Assembly (NCBI RefSeq): GCF_035515035.1
Contig: NZ_DATJCA010000090.1
Coordinates: forward strand, 1 to 17,766
Reading direction: 5' to 3'
DNA: 17,766 nt
Source of the DNA: Gelidibacter sp035515035
Lineage (GTDB): Bacteria > Bacteroidota > Bacteroidia > Flavobacteriales > Flavobacteriaceae
Part shown: piece after piece, positions 1 through 6,882 of the stretch
Layout of the letters: every line of letters begins with the position of its first letter
Numbering within the stretch: the stretch's first letter is position 1
Made by a program: the position numbers and the translations under genes
The notes under the pieces: model-generated
What the model saw: only the letters and a program-made list of their open reading frames with translations
What the model was told of the DNA's origin: nothing
Database searches by the model: none

Positions 1-5
1 CTCGT

Positions 6-1280
6 ATGGAGATTACCCAGGTGATTAAAAGAGATTTTACTACAAAACTCTTTCATTTACAGAAGATTACTGATGCAATATTGAAAGCGATGACCGCTGC
101 AAAACATGGAGGGCCAGAAGATGCGCAACGCATATCTGACAAGGTTTATGAAGCGCTCTTAGACAGAAAACAATTAGATAGCAACTACATCCCTACCGTA
201 GAGGAGGTTCAGGATTTCGTGGAAACAAAATTGATGGAAAGTGGGTTCTTTGATGTTGCAAAAGGCTATATTCTTTACAGAAATCAGCAGACCCAAAGAC
301 GGAAACTGAATATCTTTGAAAAGCGTATCAATTTAAAACCTTATGAGTATCCAGCACTCTATGAATACGTACCAGCTATTCGTCATTCCTATTGGATCCA
401 CACCGAATTTAATTTTACCAGTGACATCCAGGATTTTAAAACCCGACTGACCGAAGTGGAGCGCAGTGCCATCAAAAATACCATGTTGGCCATCTCGCAA
501 ATTGAAGTTGCCGTGAAAAGTTTCTGGGGCGATATCTATCACCGAATGCCAAAACCCGAAATAGGCTCTGTAGGGGCCACCTTTGCCGAAAGTGAGGTGC
601 GCCATCACGATGCTTATTCGCATTTATTGGAAATCCTTGGCCTAAACGAAGAATTTAAGGATCTTAAGAAAAAACCAGCCATCATGATGCGGGTTCAATA
701 TTTGGAAACGGCCCTTAAAAACGCAAAAAGTGAGGATAATAAAGAATTTGCAGAATCTATTTTACTCTTCTCACTCTTTATCGAACACGTGTCTTTATTC
801 TCTCAATTCCTGATCATTATGGCCTTTAATAAGCATAAAAATATGCTGAAGGGAATTTCTAACGTGGTAGAAGCCACCTCCAAAGAGGAGCAGATCCACG
901 GCGATTTCGGAATCGATATCATCAAAATAATCAAAGACGAAAACCCGGAGTGGTTTGATGAGAACTACAACAAAATGATCCAAGAAGTGTGTAAAGAAGC
1001 CTTTGCATCTGAAAGTAGAATCGTAGACTGGATTTTTGAAGACGGCGAATTGGACTTCCTGCCTAAGGCCGTCGTCAATGAATTTATAAAAAACCGATTT
1101 AACAACTCCCTTGAAAGTATAGGAATAGCTAAAATATTTGAAATAGACGAAAGCCTCATAGCACAAACGGAATGGTTTGATGACGAGATCATCGGTACCA
1201 AACATGGCGATTTTTTCGTGAAACGCTCTATCAATTACAGTAAAAGAACTCAAAGTATAACCAGTGATGACCTTTTTTAA
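6..1280 (+). CDS. nrdB: Class I ribonucleotide reductase, radical-generating subunit NrdB with N-terminal ATP-cone
   Basis: This 424-residue protein is the small subunit of ribonucleotide reductase, which makes dNTPs in the cytoplasm together with the NrdA encoded next. Residues about 4-95 form an ATP-cone (VIKRD at 6-10, then KI..AI.KA at 20-28), a domain normally found at the start of NrdA. The ferritin-like core follows. By alignment with E. coli NrdB the metal ligands are E167, E197, H200, E260, E295 and H298 (from motifs SEVRHHDAYSH and EEQIH), with Y204 at the radical-tyrosine position. The acidic C-terminal tail has Y411, the likely radical-transfer tyrosine. E. coli NrdB is about 50 residues shorter because it lacks the cone. 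The first ligand is Glu rather than Asp. The same architecture is known from Leeuwenhoekiella blandensis, where ATP gives active dimers and dATP inactive tetramers. Only 5 bases precede the ATG, so its ribosome-binding site is out of view and a slightly earlier start cannot be excluded. Confidence 0.95.
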   Translation: MEITQVIKRDFTTKLFHLQKITDAILKAMTAAKHGGPEDAQRISDKVYEALLDRKQLDSNYIPTVEEVQDFVETKLMESGFFDVAKGYILYRNQQTQRRKLNIFEKRINLKPYEYPALYEYVPAIRHSYWIHTEFNFTSDIQDFKTRLTEVERSAIKNTMLAISQIEVAVKSFWGDIYHRMPKPEIGSVGATFAESEVRHHDAYSHLLEILGLNEEFKDLKKKPAIMMRVQYLETALKNAKSEDNKEFAESILLFSLFIEHVSLFSQFLIIMAFNKHKNMLKGISNVVEATSKEEQIHGDFGIDIIKIIKDENPEWFDENYNKMIQEVCKEAFASESRIVDWIFEDGELDFLPKAVVNEFIKNRFNNSLESIGIAKIFEIDESLIAQTEWFDDEIIGTKHGDFFVKRSINYSKRTQSITSDDLF

Positions 1281-3071
1281 ATGAACAATCAAAACCCTAC
1301 CCTCGACACACAAATTTCAAAAACAATTTCAGAAACTGATCACCTTGTAAACGCTCGAAAAGAAGCGCTCCAAAAAACGGGAGAAAACAAACCACAAGGT
1401 TTTGAATGGCTCAATGAACACAGCCGTAACTTTTTAGCTTCAGGCTATCTAACGCCCGGCGTGACTGCAGAGGAGCGCATTCGCGAAATAGCGGATAGAG
1501 CGGAACAAATCTTGGGCATCCCTGGATACGCCAATAAATTTTATGGTTATATGTCTGAAGGTTTTTTCTCTTTGGCATCACCTGTTTGGTCAAATTTCGG
1601 TAAGAAGAGAGGCCTTCCAATCAGCTGTTTTGGATCGCATATTGGTGACGACATGGGGAATATTCTATATACCCAATCGGAAGTAGGAATGATGTCCAAA
1701 CTTGGGGGAGGAACGTCAGGTTATTTCGGGAAAATCCGTCATCGAGGTGCTGAAGTAAAAAATAACGGGCAAGCATCCGGTGCAGTTCACATCATGCAAT
1801 TGTTCGAATCCATGGTGGATGTCGTGAGCCAAGGGTCCGTAAGACGTGGCCGATTCTCTCCGTATTTACCGGTAGAGCATCCAGATATTATGGAGTTTTT
1901 GGAAATTGGTACGGAAGGAAATCCTATTCAGGAGTTGACCCATGGGGTAACCGTAACCAACCAATGGATGGAAGAAATGGTAGCAGGTGATGAAGCAAAA
2001 CGTTCCATTTGGGCAAAAGTGCTCCAAAGAAGAGGTGAAATGGGCTACCCATATATTTTCTTTAAAGACAATGCCAATAATGGAGCGGCAGATGTTTATA
2101 AGGACAAAAATCTTCCTATTTACGCCAGTAATCTCTGTACCGAGATCATGTTGCCTTCAAATGACGACTGGTCTTTTGTGTGCGTGCTCTCATCAGTGAA
2201 TTTATTGCATTATGACAAATGGAAAGATACCGATGCCGTTGAGACTATGGTCTATTTCTTGGATGCCGTGATCACTGAGTTTGTAGATAAATTGGAAGCT
2301 TATCGCGATTCTGAAAGTAGAGAAGACAGACAGACTTTCCTTTTTATGGAACGTGCCTATAACTTTGCTAAGGACAACCGTGCTTTGGGACTTGGAGTTT
2401 TGGGTTGGCATTCTTTATTGCAATCTAAAATGTTAGCTTTTAATAGCCAAGAGGCCTATAACCTGAACAGCGAAATATTTAAGGAAATACAAGAAAAATC
2501 ATATAAAGCTTCAGAAGAATTGGCTGAACTCTTTGGAGAACCAGAAATTCTTAAAGGGTACGGCAGACGAAATACTACGCTGAATGCTATTGCACCAACC
2601 ACCTCATCAGCCTTTATTTTAGGTCAGGTTTCTCAGGGTATCGAACCTATTTGGTCCAATGTCTATGTGAAGGATATAGCCAAGGTTAAAACCACCATTA
2701 AAAACTCTTATTTAGAGGCCTTGCTGGAAGAAAAAGGACAGAACAATCCTGATGTTTGGAGAGACATCCGTAATAATGACGGTTCCGTGCAGCATCTTGA
2801 CTTTTTGACCCAGGATGAAAAAGACGTCTTTAAAACCTATTCTGAAATTGACCAATTGGATATTATTTACCAAGCGGCCAACCGTCAAAACCATATTGAT
2901 CAGGGCCAATCGGTGAACATTATTGTGCATCCTGAAATGCCAGTCAAAGAGATCAATAAAATTCACGTAACTGCCTGGAAATTAGGATTGAAATCACTTT
3001 ACTACCAGCACAGTATGAATGCCGCCCAAAAATTCGCGCAGAAGAAAGATTGTGCAAGTTGTGAGGCTTAA
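1281..3071 (+). CDS. nrdA: Class I ribonucleotide reductase, catalytic subunit NrdA lacking an ATP-cone
   Basis: This is the catalytic large subunit, reducing ribonucleoside diphosphates to deoxyribonucleotides. At 596 residues it is about 160 shorter than E. coli NrdA, and the missing part includes the N-terminal ATP-cone. Active-site residues are present: redox cysteines C116 (PISCF) and C301, the N-x-C-x-E motif at N284, C286 (thiyl radical) and E288, the PT.SS loop near 439-443, the radical-transfer tyrosine pair Y574-Y575, and the C-terminal shuttle cysteines C591 and C594 (CASC). The ATG directly follows the TAA of nrdB, so the genes are probably translationally coupled. The abutting upstream gene leaves no room for a hidden N-terminal cone on NrdA. 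Family assignment is secure. Loss of overall-activity control in this subunit, with control supplied by NrdB, is inferred from the domain layout and from the Leeuwenhoekiella precedent. Confidence 0.96.
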   Translation: MNNQNPTLDTQISKTISETDHLVNARKEALQKTGENKPQGFEWLNEHSRNFLASGYLTPGVTAEERIREIADRAEQILGIPGYANKFYGYMSEGFFSLASPVWSNFGKKRGLPISCFGSHIGDDMGNILYTQSEVGMMSKLGGGTSGYFGKIRHRGAEVKNNGQASGAVHIMQLFESMVDVVSQGSVRRGRFSPYLPVEHPDIMEFLEIGTEGNPIQELTHGVTVTNQWMEEMVAGDEAKRSIWAKVLQRRGEMGYPYIFFKDNANNGAADVYKDKNLPIYASNLCTEIMLPSNDDWSFVCVLSSVNLLHYDKWKDTDAVETMVYFLDAVITEFVDKLEAYRDSESREDRQTFLFMERAYNFAKDNRALGLGVLGWHSLLQSKMLAFNSQEAYNLNSEIFKEIQEKSYKASEELAELFGEPEILKGYGRRNTTLNAIAPTTSSAFILGQVSQGIEPIWSNVYVKDIAKVKTTIKNSYLEALLEEKGQNNPDVWRDIRNNDGSVQHLDFLTQDEKDVFKTYSEIDQLDIIYQAANRQNHIDQGQSVNIIVHPEMPVKEINKIHVTAWKLGLKSLYYQHSMNAAQKFAQKKDCASCEA

Positions 3072-3442
3072 CTCGTTGATTTAGAGTTGTTTTTGTCCAA
3101 TAAGAATCTAGACCGCTGCGCTAATAGAGCAAAGAACAAAGACTTGATTTTTAAAAAATAAGAAATAGATTAGTATAGAGTCATTTTTAATACCTCGTAA
3201 TAGGCGTTGTTTTAAATGTATTCATTAATTTTTTTATAAGACGCTAATGATTTAATGTGCAACAAAAGGGGTAATAAAACAACAGGTTCGGTATTTGCCG
3301 GACCTGTTGTTTATTTTGATCCTTACGCTCTTTAGCTTCGGATAACAATCAAGATCTGGTCAGCCAAATTGTTAAACTATAGCCTAATTCCCGTCCATCG
3401 TAAAAAATTATTTGTATTCTTGTAGGTTGAATTTTGAATGAG
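3072..3442. other. Intergenic region after nrdBA
   Basis: This stretch of about 370 bases is AT-rich and has no credible coding region. Its one clear element is the stem-loop at 3277-3312. I found no TAnnTTTG/TTG promoter pair for the small membrane-protein gene that follows, and no RNA gene that I recognise. The 200 bases between the nrdA stop and the hairpin hold nothing identifiable. Confidence 0.6.
3277..3312 (+). terminator. Strong stem-loop, probable transcription terminator of nrdBA
   Basis: The arms at 3277-3291 and 3298-3312 can form a 15-bp stem with one G-U pair (left arm AAACAACAGGTTCGG) and a 6-base loop (TATTTG). A short T-rich run follows (TTTATTTTG). It has the form of an intrinsic terminator, and since the outer arms are A/T-rich it could act on both strands, although only plus-strand transcription is expected here. 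It lies about 205 bases after the nrdA stop codon, so the nrdBA message would have a long 3' untranslated end. Confidence 0.75.
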
Positions 3443-3718
3443 ATGTCAGAGCAAAAAGACAACCTAAATAGGACCCAAGACAAATCCGTTTCGCAGGAAC
3501 AAGAAAGCACTATCCCTTCTAGCAAGCATGTTGGTCAAACGGAATCCAAACCTATTGCAACCGCCAAAGCAGCCCAGAAGAAATCATTTTCTGAACGTAT
3601 GAAAACCCATCGGTTTTGGTTGGTTCGCGGTATTTATTATATGTTTTATTCGGTCTGGGCAGTGGTGATGGCCATTGGGATGTTCATTGCGTGGCTCATT
3701 GCCATGCTTTTTATATGA
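3443..3718 (+). CDS. Small membrane protein of unknown function with disordered N-terminus
   Basis: I do not recognise this 91-residue protein. The first 50 or so residues are polar and rich in Gln, Ser and Lys (beginning MSEQKDNLNRTQ) and look disordered. A basic patch (ERMKTHRFW) then leads into a hydrophobic C-terminal segment of about 28 residues ending in ..AWLIAMLFI, which is one long or two short membrane helices, probably with the N-terminus in the cytoplasm. The ATG at 3443 is preferred over an in-frame TTG at 3434. Its stop overlaps the start of the next gene by ATGA, which suggests coupled translation and perhaps joint function of the two membrane proteins. The function cannot be deduced from the sequence. 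Confidence 0.7.
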   Translation: MSEQKDNLNRTQDKSVSQEQESTIPSSKHVGQTESKPIATAKAAQKKSFSERMKTHRFWLVRGIYYMFYSVWAVVMAIGMFIAWLIAMLFI

Positions 3719-4080
3719 TACGAAAATTGCCACTCAAATTGTTGCATCTATACGTGCTTCTGTCACTTGCGGTGTTTTTTGTGGTGCAAAGTTTGAAGTT
3801 TCTTTCGATATCCGGTCCTAACTGGATCTTTCATCATCTTAACGATTTTTTAGCCATCCCGATAGTTGCAACCCTGTGTCTTCACGGTGTATGGTACATT
3901 AAAAAGGATAGAAACATCCGTCTGAATGCGTTTACAATCTTAAGCTTAGTAGCCCTTTTTTCATTTGTTTTTGAATATTATCTCCCGCAACAGGATTATC
4001 GTTACACCGGAGATATCTGGGATGTGGTTTGTTACGGATTGGGAGGTCTGATTTTTTATGTTTTACAGAAAATGGACTAA
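3715..4080 (+). CDS. Small integral membrane protein, possibly VanZ-like
   Basis: This 121-residue protein begins MIRKLPLKLL at an ATG overlapping the stop of the preceding gene by 4 bases (ATGA); a longer reading frame upstream only extends across that gene. It has about four hydrophobic segments (roughly residues 8-26, 38-57, 68-86 and 101-118). Conserved-looking motifs are LNDFLAIP and a second acidic motif, TGDIWDVVCYGLGG. The D-[FIL]-L-A-[IM]-P and D-x-W-D-V-x-x-Y pattern recalls small Bacteroidota membrane proteins that databases label VanZ-like, or 'magnesium citrate secondary transporter'. I recall this from memory, and the transporter label is doubtful. The paired Asp motifs inside a membrane protein suggest functional residues, but no substrate can be named. 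Confidence 0.75.
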   Translation: MIRKLPLKLLHLYVLLSLAVFFVVQSLKFLSISGPNWIFHHLNDFLAIPIVATLCLHGVWYIKKDRNIRLNAFTILSLVALFSFVFEYYLPQQDYRYTGDIWDVVCYGLGGLIFYVLQKMD

Positions 4081-4140
4081 GTTTTCATTTCGCTTATAAC
4101 AGATAACCGCTATTTAATGGTCACCACTAATCTTAAAACA

Positions 4141-4170
4141 AAAAAGGCAACCGATAGCGATTGCCTTACT
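4141..4170 (-). terminator. Intrinsic terminator for the minus-strand genes
   Basis: Read on the minus strand this is GGCAA, a short interior with a further CG/CG pairing, TTGCC, then a run of six T and TTTTAAG. The arms lie at 4146-4150 and 4161-4165. The T-run on the minus-strand 3' side shows it serves the azurin fragment and probably the transporter gene upstream of it. It starts 25 bases after the stop of the azurin fragment. Confidence 0.75.
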
Positions 4171-4189
4171 ATTTTAAAGAAAAATAAAA

Positions 4190-4420
4190 TTATTTAACGG
4201 TAATTGTACTTTTCATAGTTCCCCAATGTCCGGGAAAACTACATATAAAGTTATAAACTCCGGGAGTTTCAATTTTAAATTCAATGGCATCTGATTCTCC
4301 TGGTCCCAAAAGTCTGGTGTGTGCAACAATTGAAGAGGCAAAAGTAGCTGGAATATAATCGTTATCTCGTGCTTGGAACGCTTTAGAAACGAAATCTTCT
4401 AAATTTGTCTTACATATCAA
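4190..4420 (-). pseudogene. Azurin C-terminal fragment (blue copper protein remnant)
   Basis: The 76 codons correspond to the C-terminal part of azurin, a small periplasmic blue-copper electron carrier. IVAHTRLLGPGESD matches the azurin core. YNFICSFPGHWGTM supplies three copper ligands with correct azurin spacing: C60, H65 and M69, equivalent to C112, H117 and M121. The N-terminal half is missing: there is no signal peptide and no GHN-type segment with the fourth ligand (His46 of azurin). The open frame begins right after an in-frame TAA with a TTG and no ATG. The roughly 95 bases between it and the next gene contain no azurin-like sequence in any frame. It therefore looks like a 5'-deleted gene, with the break just after the lost His ligand. 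A short secreted protein is unlikely since no export signal remains. Confidence 0.85.
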
Positions 4421-4515
4421 TTATTTAATAAACAGAAAAGACAATTCGGACAATGGAGCATGACAACTAAGCCCAGTGAGATTAGGCCGCGATATTTGTT
4501 TGGATAACTTTTAGT

Positions 4516-5151
4516 TTATTGAATCTTTTTGTGTAACCTTTTCGTTACCCGATCTAAAACGACTTTATAAAGCGGAAGAAAAAACAATCCACTGATGATT
4601 ATTTTAAAGATATAATCAACCGTGGCAATTTCCACCAGATTTTCTGCAAGATACACATCTGAAGTTTTGTAAAAGGCAATGAAGAAAAAGGTGAAGGTAT
4701 CCATTAAATTTCCAAAAATACCTGAAGCCAGCGGTGCGTGCCACCATTGTTTATGCTGCCTAAGTTTATTGAACACGAAAATGTCCAAAATCTGTCCCAC
4801 CACATAAGCGGCAAAACTGGCAATGGCAATCCGTGCCACAAAGAGGTCAAAGCTGAGAAAGGCATCAAATCCCAACCACAGCCCCTGACGAAAGGCAACG
4901 GTGACAAAATAGGAAACTGCCAAGGCCGGAAACATGGCGTAAAAAACAATCCGCCGTCCCAAGGGCGCACCAAAAAGGCGTACGGTCAGATCTGTTGCCA
5001 AAAAGATGAACGGAAAGGTGAAAGCGCCCCAAGTGGCCTTGAATCCCAAAACAGAGATAGGAAATTGGACCAAGTAATTGCTGGACGCAACAATAAGAAT
5101 GTGAAATCCGACCAAGAGTAGGACCAGTCGGTGTTTTTTAATAGAGGACAT
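4516..5151 (-). CDS. yhhQ: YhhQ-family queuosine precursor transporter (VUT/DUF165)
   Basis: This 211-residue inner-membrane protein belongs to the family of E. coli YhhQ, which takes up 7-cyano- and 7-aminomethyl-7-deazaguanine (preQ0/preQ1) for making queuosine in tRNA. About six hydrophobic segments are present. The family signature is clear: WGAFTFPFIF at 41-50 followed by LATDLTVRLFG at 51-61, then RIAIASFAAYVVGQILDIFVF and a GNLMDTFTFFFIAF segment. The length is close to that of E. coli YhhQ (221). From memory, similarity to the proteobacterial protein is unusually high and nearly gap-free, which may indicate horizontal transfer. The ATG is preceded by AAGAAACACTTT, a weak ribosome-binding region, and by a hairpin resembling a preQ1-I riboswitch (see the separate entry). 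The azurin fragment follows after 95 bases and probably shares its transcript. Confidence 0.92.
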   Translation of the reverse strand: MSSIKKHRLVLLLVGFHILIVASSNYLVQFPISVLGFKATWGAFTFPFIFLATDLTVRLFGAPLGRRIVFYAMFPALAVSYFVTVAFRQGLWLGFDAFLSFDLFVARIAIASFAAYVVGQILDIFVFNKLRQHKQWWHAPLASGIFGNLMDTFTFFFIAFYKTSDVYLAENLVEIATVDYIFKIIISGLFFLPLYKVVLDRVTKRLHKKIQ

Positions 5152-5160
5152 AAAGTGTTT

Positions 5161-5199
5161 CTTAGTTTTTTAAAGTGGGAGAATTTTCGAACCACCTTT
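5161..5199 (-). promoter_or_regulatory. preQ1-I-like hairpin with A-rich tail (weak riboswitch candidate)
   Basis: On the minus strand, ending about 10 bases before the YhhQ-type start codon, AAGGTGG can pair with CCACTTT (7 bp with one G-U). The loop begins TTC and ends CTC, and the tail reads AAAAAACTAAG. The class I preQ1 aptamer has the same order: a short stem, a loop starting UUC and ending in C, and a tail of AAAAAACUA. The known pseudoknot needs a UAG-type triplet in the loop to pair with the CUA of the tail, and this loop (TTCGAAAATTCTC) lacks it. Position and downstream gene fit a preQ1 sensor, but the missing pairing makes coincidence quite possible. Confidence 0.25.
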
Positions 5200-5350
5200 C
5201 CCATTTGTTGATGGGAACTTAAGGGCGCAAGATAGTGACTATTTAGATGGCTTCGGGTGGGGAGGGTTTAAAGTTATGAGTTCACCCTTCGACGTTTAAA
5301 ATTTAGTAAATGGTTAGGTTCAAATTCAACTTCAATTTAATGTTCGCTAT

Positions 5351-6847
5351 TTAAAACGGATCAATTTTACCAAAGTGCTTCGGCGTTAATAATAAAACGA
5401 TAAGCGTAAGGATGCCTACGGTGAGTAAACCGATATACACGGTATGGGTCGAATCAAAAAATACGTGCTGTAAATAATTTTGCACGGTATCATCGGAATG
5501 TGCCGATTGTAAAACTTCCACTACTTGATTGACCTTGGGTAAGGTATTTTGCAAATTGGCGGGCGCCTCCGTCAATTTATCCATTAGGACCGAATTGAAA
5601 ATAGCCGCAAAAACAGCCGCCCCTAAGCTTTGTCCAAAATATCTAGAGAACATACTAGCCCCCGTAACCACGCCTCTTTGTCCCCAATCTACTGTAGATT
5701 GTACCCCAACCATCAACGGCGTTGAAATCAATCCAAAACCGGCTCCCATGAGCAACTGGACCCCCACCAAAGCGGCTACAGAACCGGGATAGGGCATGAA
5801 CAAGAAGCTGGACACGGCGATGATCACAATTAAAATTCCGCAAAGTGCGGTGTTTCTAAAGCCTATCCGCAGATACAGTTTTCCCGAAAAGGAAGACGAA
5901 ATGGGCCACGTGATACTCATACTCGCTAATATAAACCCTGCGGTGATGGCACCAACGCCAATGACCGATTGTGCAAAAACGGGTAAAAACATATTAGGAC
6001 CCATAGTCATGCAGCCCATACCTATGGTCGCTAGATTGGCACCAACCAGGACGCGTTTTCGCCACACCCATCGCGGTAAAATAGGACTTTCGGCGCGCGA
6101 CTCGATTTTCATCGTAGCATAAACTAAAACGGTAGCAGTCCCGATAAAAATAAGGGTTTCATAAGAAATCCAATCCCAAGATTGGCCTCCTTGCATCAAT
6201 CCGAACATGATAAATCCGCCGGTAATCAATAATGCCAACGCACCAAGCCAATCGATTTTTGTGTATTTAATCGGTTTGTTTTCCTTAAGAAAAATGCTGA
6301 TCATGATAATAGAGCCAATCCCCACCGGAATGTTGATCAGGAAGATCCAGCGCCAAGAAGCATAATCGGCCAAGGCGCCACCTATGGTCGGACCTAAAAT
6401 GGCGGAAACTCCCCAAACACTGGAAAGCCAACCCTGAATTTTAGCCCGTTCTTCTAGGGTGTATATATCGGCCGCAATGGTATTGACCGTCGCCATAATC
6501 GCACCGGCACCCACGGCTTGTAAGCCTCTAAAGGCAATCAAACTGATCATATCCCAAGCTCCTGCACAAGCAGCAGAGCCTAACAGGAAGACAATCACCC
6601 CATAAATTAGGATGGGTTTTCGACCATAGATATCCGCAAGTTTTCCATAAATGGGAATGGTAATGGTTTGAATCAAAAGATAAATGGAGAACAGCCAACT
6701 GAATAGCGAAAATCCACCCAAATCGCCCACAATTTGCGGAATTGCGGTAGCTACAATGGTGCTATCCATGGCGGCCAAAGCCATGGTGAGCATTAAAGCG
6801 GCTAAAATCCAACCTCTACTTTTTTGACTTTGGACGTTTTGGGTCAT
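5351..6847 (-). CDS. MFS multidrug-type exporter, DHA2 (14-TM, EmrB/QacA) family
   Basis: This 498-residue integral inner-membrane protein is a proton-driven exporter of the drug:H+ antiporter-2 family. The substrate cannot be read from the sequence. Helix 1 carries the DHA2 motif with D28 (AAMDSTIVATAIPQ). MFS motif A follows helix 2 (GKLADIYGRKP, 68-78). The antiporter motif C with its DHA2 extension is GPTIGGALADYASWRWIF, followed by LINIPVG. Fourteen hydrophobic segments can be counted, typical of the family's length. The ATG at 6847 is preferred over an in-frame TTG at 6877, because a good -7 element (TAATTTTG, 6875-6882) covers the TTG. It is 199 bases upstream of the YhhQ-type gene and probably a separate unit. 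No regulator gene is adjacent; the nearest TetR gene is 8 kb away. Confidence 0.93.
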   Translation of the reverse strand: MTQNVQSQKSRGWILAALMLTMALAAMDSTIVATAIPQIVGDLGGFSLFSWLFSIYLLIQTITIPIYGKLADIYGRKPILIYGVIVFLLGSAACAGAWDMISLIAFRGLQAVGAGAIMATVNTIAADIYTLEERAKIQGWLSSVWGVSAILGPTIGGALADYASWRWIFLINIPVGIGSIIMISIFLKENKPIKYTKIDWLGALALLITGGFIMFGLMQGGQSWDWISYETLIFIGTATVLVYATMKIESRAESPILPRWVWRKRVLVGANLATIGMGCMTMGPNMFLPVFAQSVIGVGAITAGFILASMSITWPISSSFSGKLYLRIGFRNTALCGILIVIIAVSSFLFMPYPGSVAALVGVQLLMGAGFGLISTPLMVGVQSTVDWGQRGVVTGASMFSRYFGQSLGAAVFAAIFNSVLMDKLTEAPANLQNTLPKVNQVVEVLQSAHSDDTVQNYLQHVFFDSTHTVYIGLLTVGILTLIVLLLTPKHFGKIDPF

Positions 6848-6874
6848 AAACCGTGTGATTAATTTTATTTCGCG

Positions 6875-6882
6875 CAAAATTA
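6875..6882 (-). promoter_or_regulatory. Candidate -7 element for the MFS exporter gene
   Basis: The minus strand reads TAATTTTG here, a full match to the Bacteroidota -7 consensus TAnnTTTG, 27 bases before the preferred ATG. I see no TTG at the expected -33 distance, so the promoter is only half supported. Confidence 0.4.

Noticed and set aside
795..1313. 172-codon open frame antisense to nrdB
   Set aside because: It lies wholly opposite strongly conserved NrdB coding sequence, has no recognisable domain, and its product has no protein-like motif. Shadow frame.
3616..3714. Upstream extension of the second small membrane-protein gene
   Set aside because: It only runs through the first gene in another frame; the ATGA overlap start at 3715 gives a proper membrane-protein N-terminus.
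4738..5121. 127-codon plus-strand frame across the YhhQ gene
   Set aside because: Highly charged Lys/Gln/Asn/Gly-rich product typical of the complement of membrane-protein codons; the minus-strand YhhQ match is decisive.
6848..6877. TTG start giving the MFS exporter 10 extra residues
   Set aside because: A consensus -7 element overlaps this TTG, and the ATG at 6847 gives a normal short N-terminus before helix 1.
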